From NCBI RefSeq assembly GCF_032050975.1, contig NZ_CP116967.1:3717001-3781000 (forward strand): DNA of 64,000 nucleotides, given 5' to 3'. The position numbers and the translations under genes were made by a program. Origin of the DNA: Candidatus Nitrospira allomarina (GTDB lineage: Bacteria; Nitrospirota; Nitrospiria; Nitrospirales; UBA8639). Shown here one piece after another: positions 62,595-64,000 of the stretch (the stretch's first letter is position 1; every line of letters starts with the position of its first letter). The notes beneath the pieces are model-generated. The model was not told where the DNA came from, searched no databases, and worked only from the letters and a program-made list of their open reading frames with translations.

Positions 62595-64000
62595 TTAGCT
62601 CAAATCCACCTCAACGAAGTGATCCCTGCGGTCGTCCACCATGTGTATCCTGCCCAGAGGTCGCCCTGTCGCATCTATGCCTATTCCATCAATCTCGACA
62701 CCGTCCATCGAAATACGGCTCACATGTTCCGGCTTTTTCCCCACGCGCTTGAAGGTGATGTGATAAACGGTCTCTCGAAAGCGATAGTGAATGTTGTACC
62801 ACTCCCAATGGGCCGGGATACAGGGGGCAATAAGCAGATAGTCGACTTCCAGTTGCAAGCCCAGGAGTGTTTCCACGGTTAGCCGGTACATCCAGCCTGC
62901 CGCTCCGGTGTACCACGTCCACCCTCCCCGGCTGGTGTGTGGCGGAGCACCGTAAATATCCGCGCACATGACATAGGGCTCAACCTTATACCGTTCACTA
63001 GCATCCGGTAGACTCCCGTGATTGATGGGATTGAGCATGTTGAACAATTCCCACGCCCGCTCTCTGTTACCCAACATGGCAAACGCCATCGTCGTCCAAA
63101 TGGCGGCGTGAGTGTATTGGCCACCATTTTCGCGAACGCCGGGCACATAGCCTTTAATATAACCGGGCTCAAGGTCTGAAGTGTCGAATGGCGGAGTGAG
63201 CAGTTGAATGAGCTGCGCCTCGCGTCGCACCAGACGTGTGTCCACCGCCGCCATCGCCTGACGGGCTCGATTGGGTTCGCCGCCGCCCGAAATGACCGCC
63301 CAACTCTGGCTGATCGAATCAATCTGGCATTCGGCATTCTCGGAGGAGCCCAAGGGAGTGCCATCATCGAAATACGCCCGCCGATACCATTCGCCGTCCC
63401 AGGCATTGGCCTCAATGCTGTCGCGCAGCCGCGAAGCCCGCCCGGTGCACATGTCGGCAAATGCCTCATCCCCTCGACGACGGGCCAGGCCGGAAAACAG
63501 CTGAAGGTTTTCATAGAGGAACCACGCCAGCCACACACTCTCACCCTTGCCATCACGACCGACAAGATTCATCCCGTCGTTCCAATCGCCGCACCCCATG
63601 AGAGGTAATTGATGTTCGCCGAAACGTAATCCGTGTGTGATTGACCGCACGCAATGTTCATAAAGACTGGCCACTTCAGTCGAACGTTGCGGCTGGTCGT
63701 AGTAGGCCTCCTCTTCCGGATTCAACTCACGCCCTTCGAGGAAATGGACAGACTCGTCGAGGACTCCCGTATCGCCAGTGGCCAGAACATACCGGCAGGC
63801 GGCATACGGAAGCCACAGATAATCATCGGAGAAATGCGTGCGTACACCTTGCCCATTGGGTGGATGCCACCAATGTTGTACGTCACCCTTGCGGAACTGA
63901 CGCTCGGCACAACGAAGTAACTGCTCTCGGGCGAGCCATGGCGTGGCATGAATAAGCGCCAAGGTGTCCTGCAATTGATCACGGAACCCGTAAGCCCCAC
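62595..64000 (-). CDS. GH94 / cyclic beta-glucan synthase C-terminal part (partial)
   Basis: The C-terminal part of a larger protein that runs off the right edge; the frame is open through 64000. The visible 468 codons form a glycoside hydrolase family 94 (alpha/alpha)6 domain: '[43 protein letters not shown]' at the start, '[18 protein letters not shown]', '[14 protein letters not shown]' (the GDWNDG motif of this family), '[18 protein letters not shown]' and '[23 protein letters not shown]'. These are hallmarks of cellobiose/chitobiose phosphorylase-type domains, which form the C-terminal end of NdvB-like cyclic beta-1,2-glucan synthases. Whether the missing part contains the glycosyltransferase cannot be seen. 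Confidence 0.92.
   Translation of the reverse strand, partial: GAYGFRDQLQDTLALIHATPWLAREQLLRCAERQFRKGDVQHWWHPPNGQGVRTHFSDDYLWLPYAACRYVLATGDTGVLDESVHFLEGRELNPEEEAYYDQPQRSTEVASLYEHCVRSITHGLRFGEHQLPLMGCGDWNDGMNLVGRDGKGESVWLAWFLYENLQLFSGLARRRGDEAFADMCTGRASRLRDSIEANAWDGEWYRRAYFDDGTPLGSSENAECQIDSISQSWAVISGGGEPNRARQAMAAVDTRLVRREAQLIQLLTPPFDTSDLEPGYIKGYVPGVRENGGQYTHAAIWTTMAFAMLGNRERAWELFNMLNPINHGSLPDASERYKVEPYVMCADIYGAPPHTSRGGWTWYTGAAGWMYRLTVETLLGLQLEVDYLLIAPCIPAHWEWYNIHYRFRETVYHITFKRVGKKPEHVSRISMDGVEIDGIGIDATGRPLGRIHMVDDRRDHFVEVDLS

Noticed and set aside
1-64000. tRNA, rRNA, CRISPR array, insertion sequence or phage att site
   Set aside because: Looked for cloverleaf-like patterns, spaced direct repeats, transposase motifs and terminal inverted repeats; none was convincing.

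Overview
This is a 64 kb stretch of a Gram-negative chromosome. Outer-membrane barrels, many lipoproteins, RND pumps and Mla/Pqi/AsmA lipid-transport proteins show the double membrane. There are no rRNA or tRNA genes, no CRISPR array and no intact insertion sequence. Gene style and content (alginate-export-type porin, Cti, a large copper block, NDH-2-like oxidoreductase, paired multicopper oxidases) would suit a Nitrospira-like member of the Nitrospirota. This is an inference from gene content, not a marker-based call.

Layout. (1) 0-10.3 kb: a DUF4136 lipoprotein, two outer-membrane barrel proteins, and a complete tripartite HAE1-type RND pump (adaptor, pump, NodT-type outer-membrane factor) preceded by overlapping inverted repeats. 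(2) 10.7-25.2 kb: an envelope-lipid island. It starts with an unusual fusion of a serine alpha/beta hydrolase to MlaA, followed by a small secreted protein and one of two paralogous helical-repeat proteins. On the opposite strand lie the second paralogue, a very large AsmA-family protein broken by a frameshift, a four-helix membrane protein, and a tightly overlapping pqiA-pqiA-pqiB-pqiC operon. (3) 25.7-36.1 kb: envelope and membrane-lipid genes, namely a BamE-like lipoprotein, a K+ channel, a GC-rich pair (alpha/beta hydrolase and cardiolipin-synthase-like PLD protein), DUF3313 and SYLF proteins, the haem-type fatty acid cis/trans isomerase Cti, and an AI-2E-type transporter interrupted by an in-frame amber codon. 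(4) 36.1-38.7 kb: a small metal-responsive module with a SAM methyltransferase, a MerR regulator with the three mercury-type cysteines, a textbook 19-bp-spacer operator, a GDCCVxC protein and a secreted DsrE-like protein. It is flanked by a decayed copy of the methyltransferase and a decayed His-rich peptide. (5) 38.7-47.4 kb: a small periplasmic helical protein, zwf, a VOC protein, an NDH-2-like oxidoreductase fused to cNMP-binding and CBS domains, a secreted unknown, and a short Omp85 protein. (6) 48.1-62.5 kb: a copper-homeostasis island with a CusCBA-type pump, a TPR lipoprotein, CopA and CopB, a 21-cysteine copper-storage protein, a second TolC-type lipoprotein, and a second multicopper oxidase whose C-terminus is frame-shifted at a six-A run. 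(7) The right edge holds the C-terminal part of a GH94 / cyclic beta-glucan-synthase-type protein that runs off the window.

The strongest candidates for something undescribed are the MlaA-hydrolase fusion together with the helical-repeat paralogues inside a lipid-transport island; next is the MerR/GDCCVxC/DsrE/methyltransferase module. Several genes are broken by a single change (AsmA, AI-2E transporter, multicopper oxidase tail). This is either recent decay or consensus error, and raw reads would tell which.
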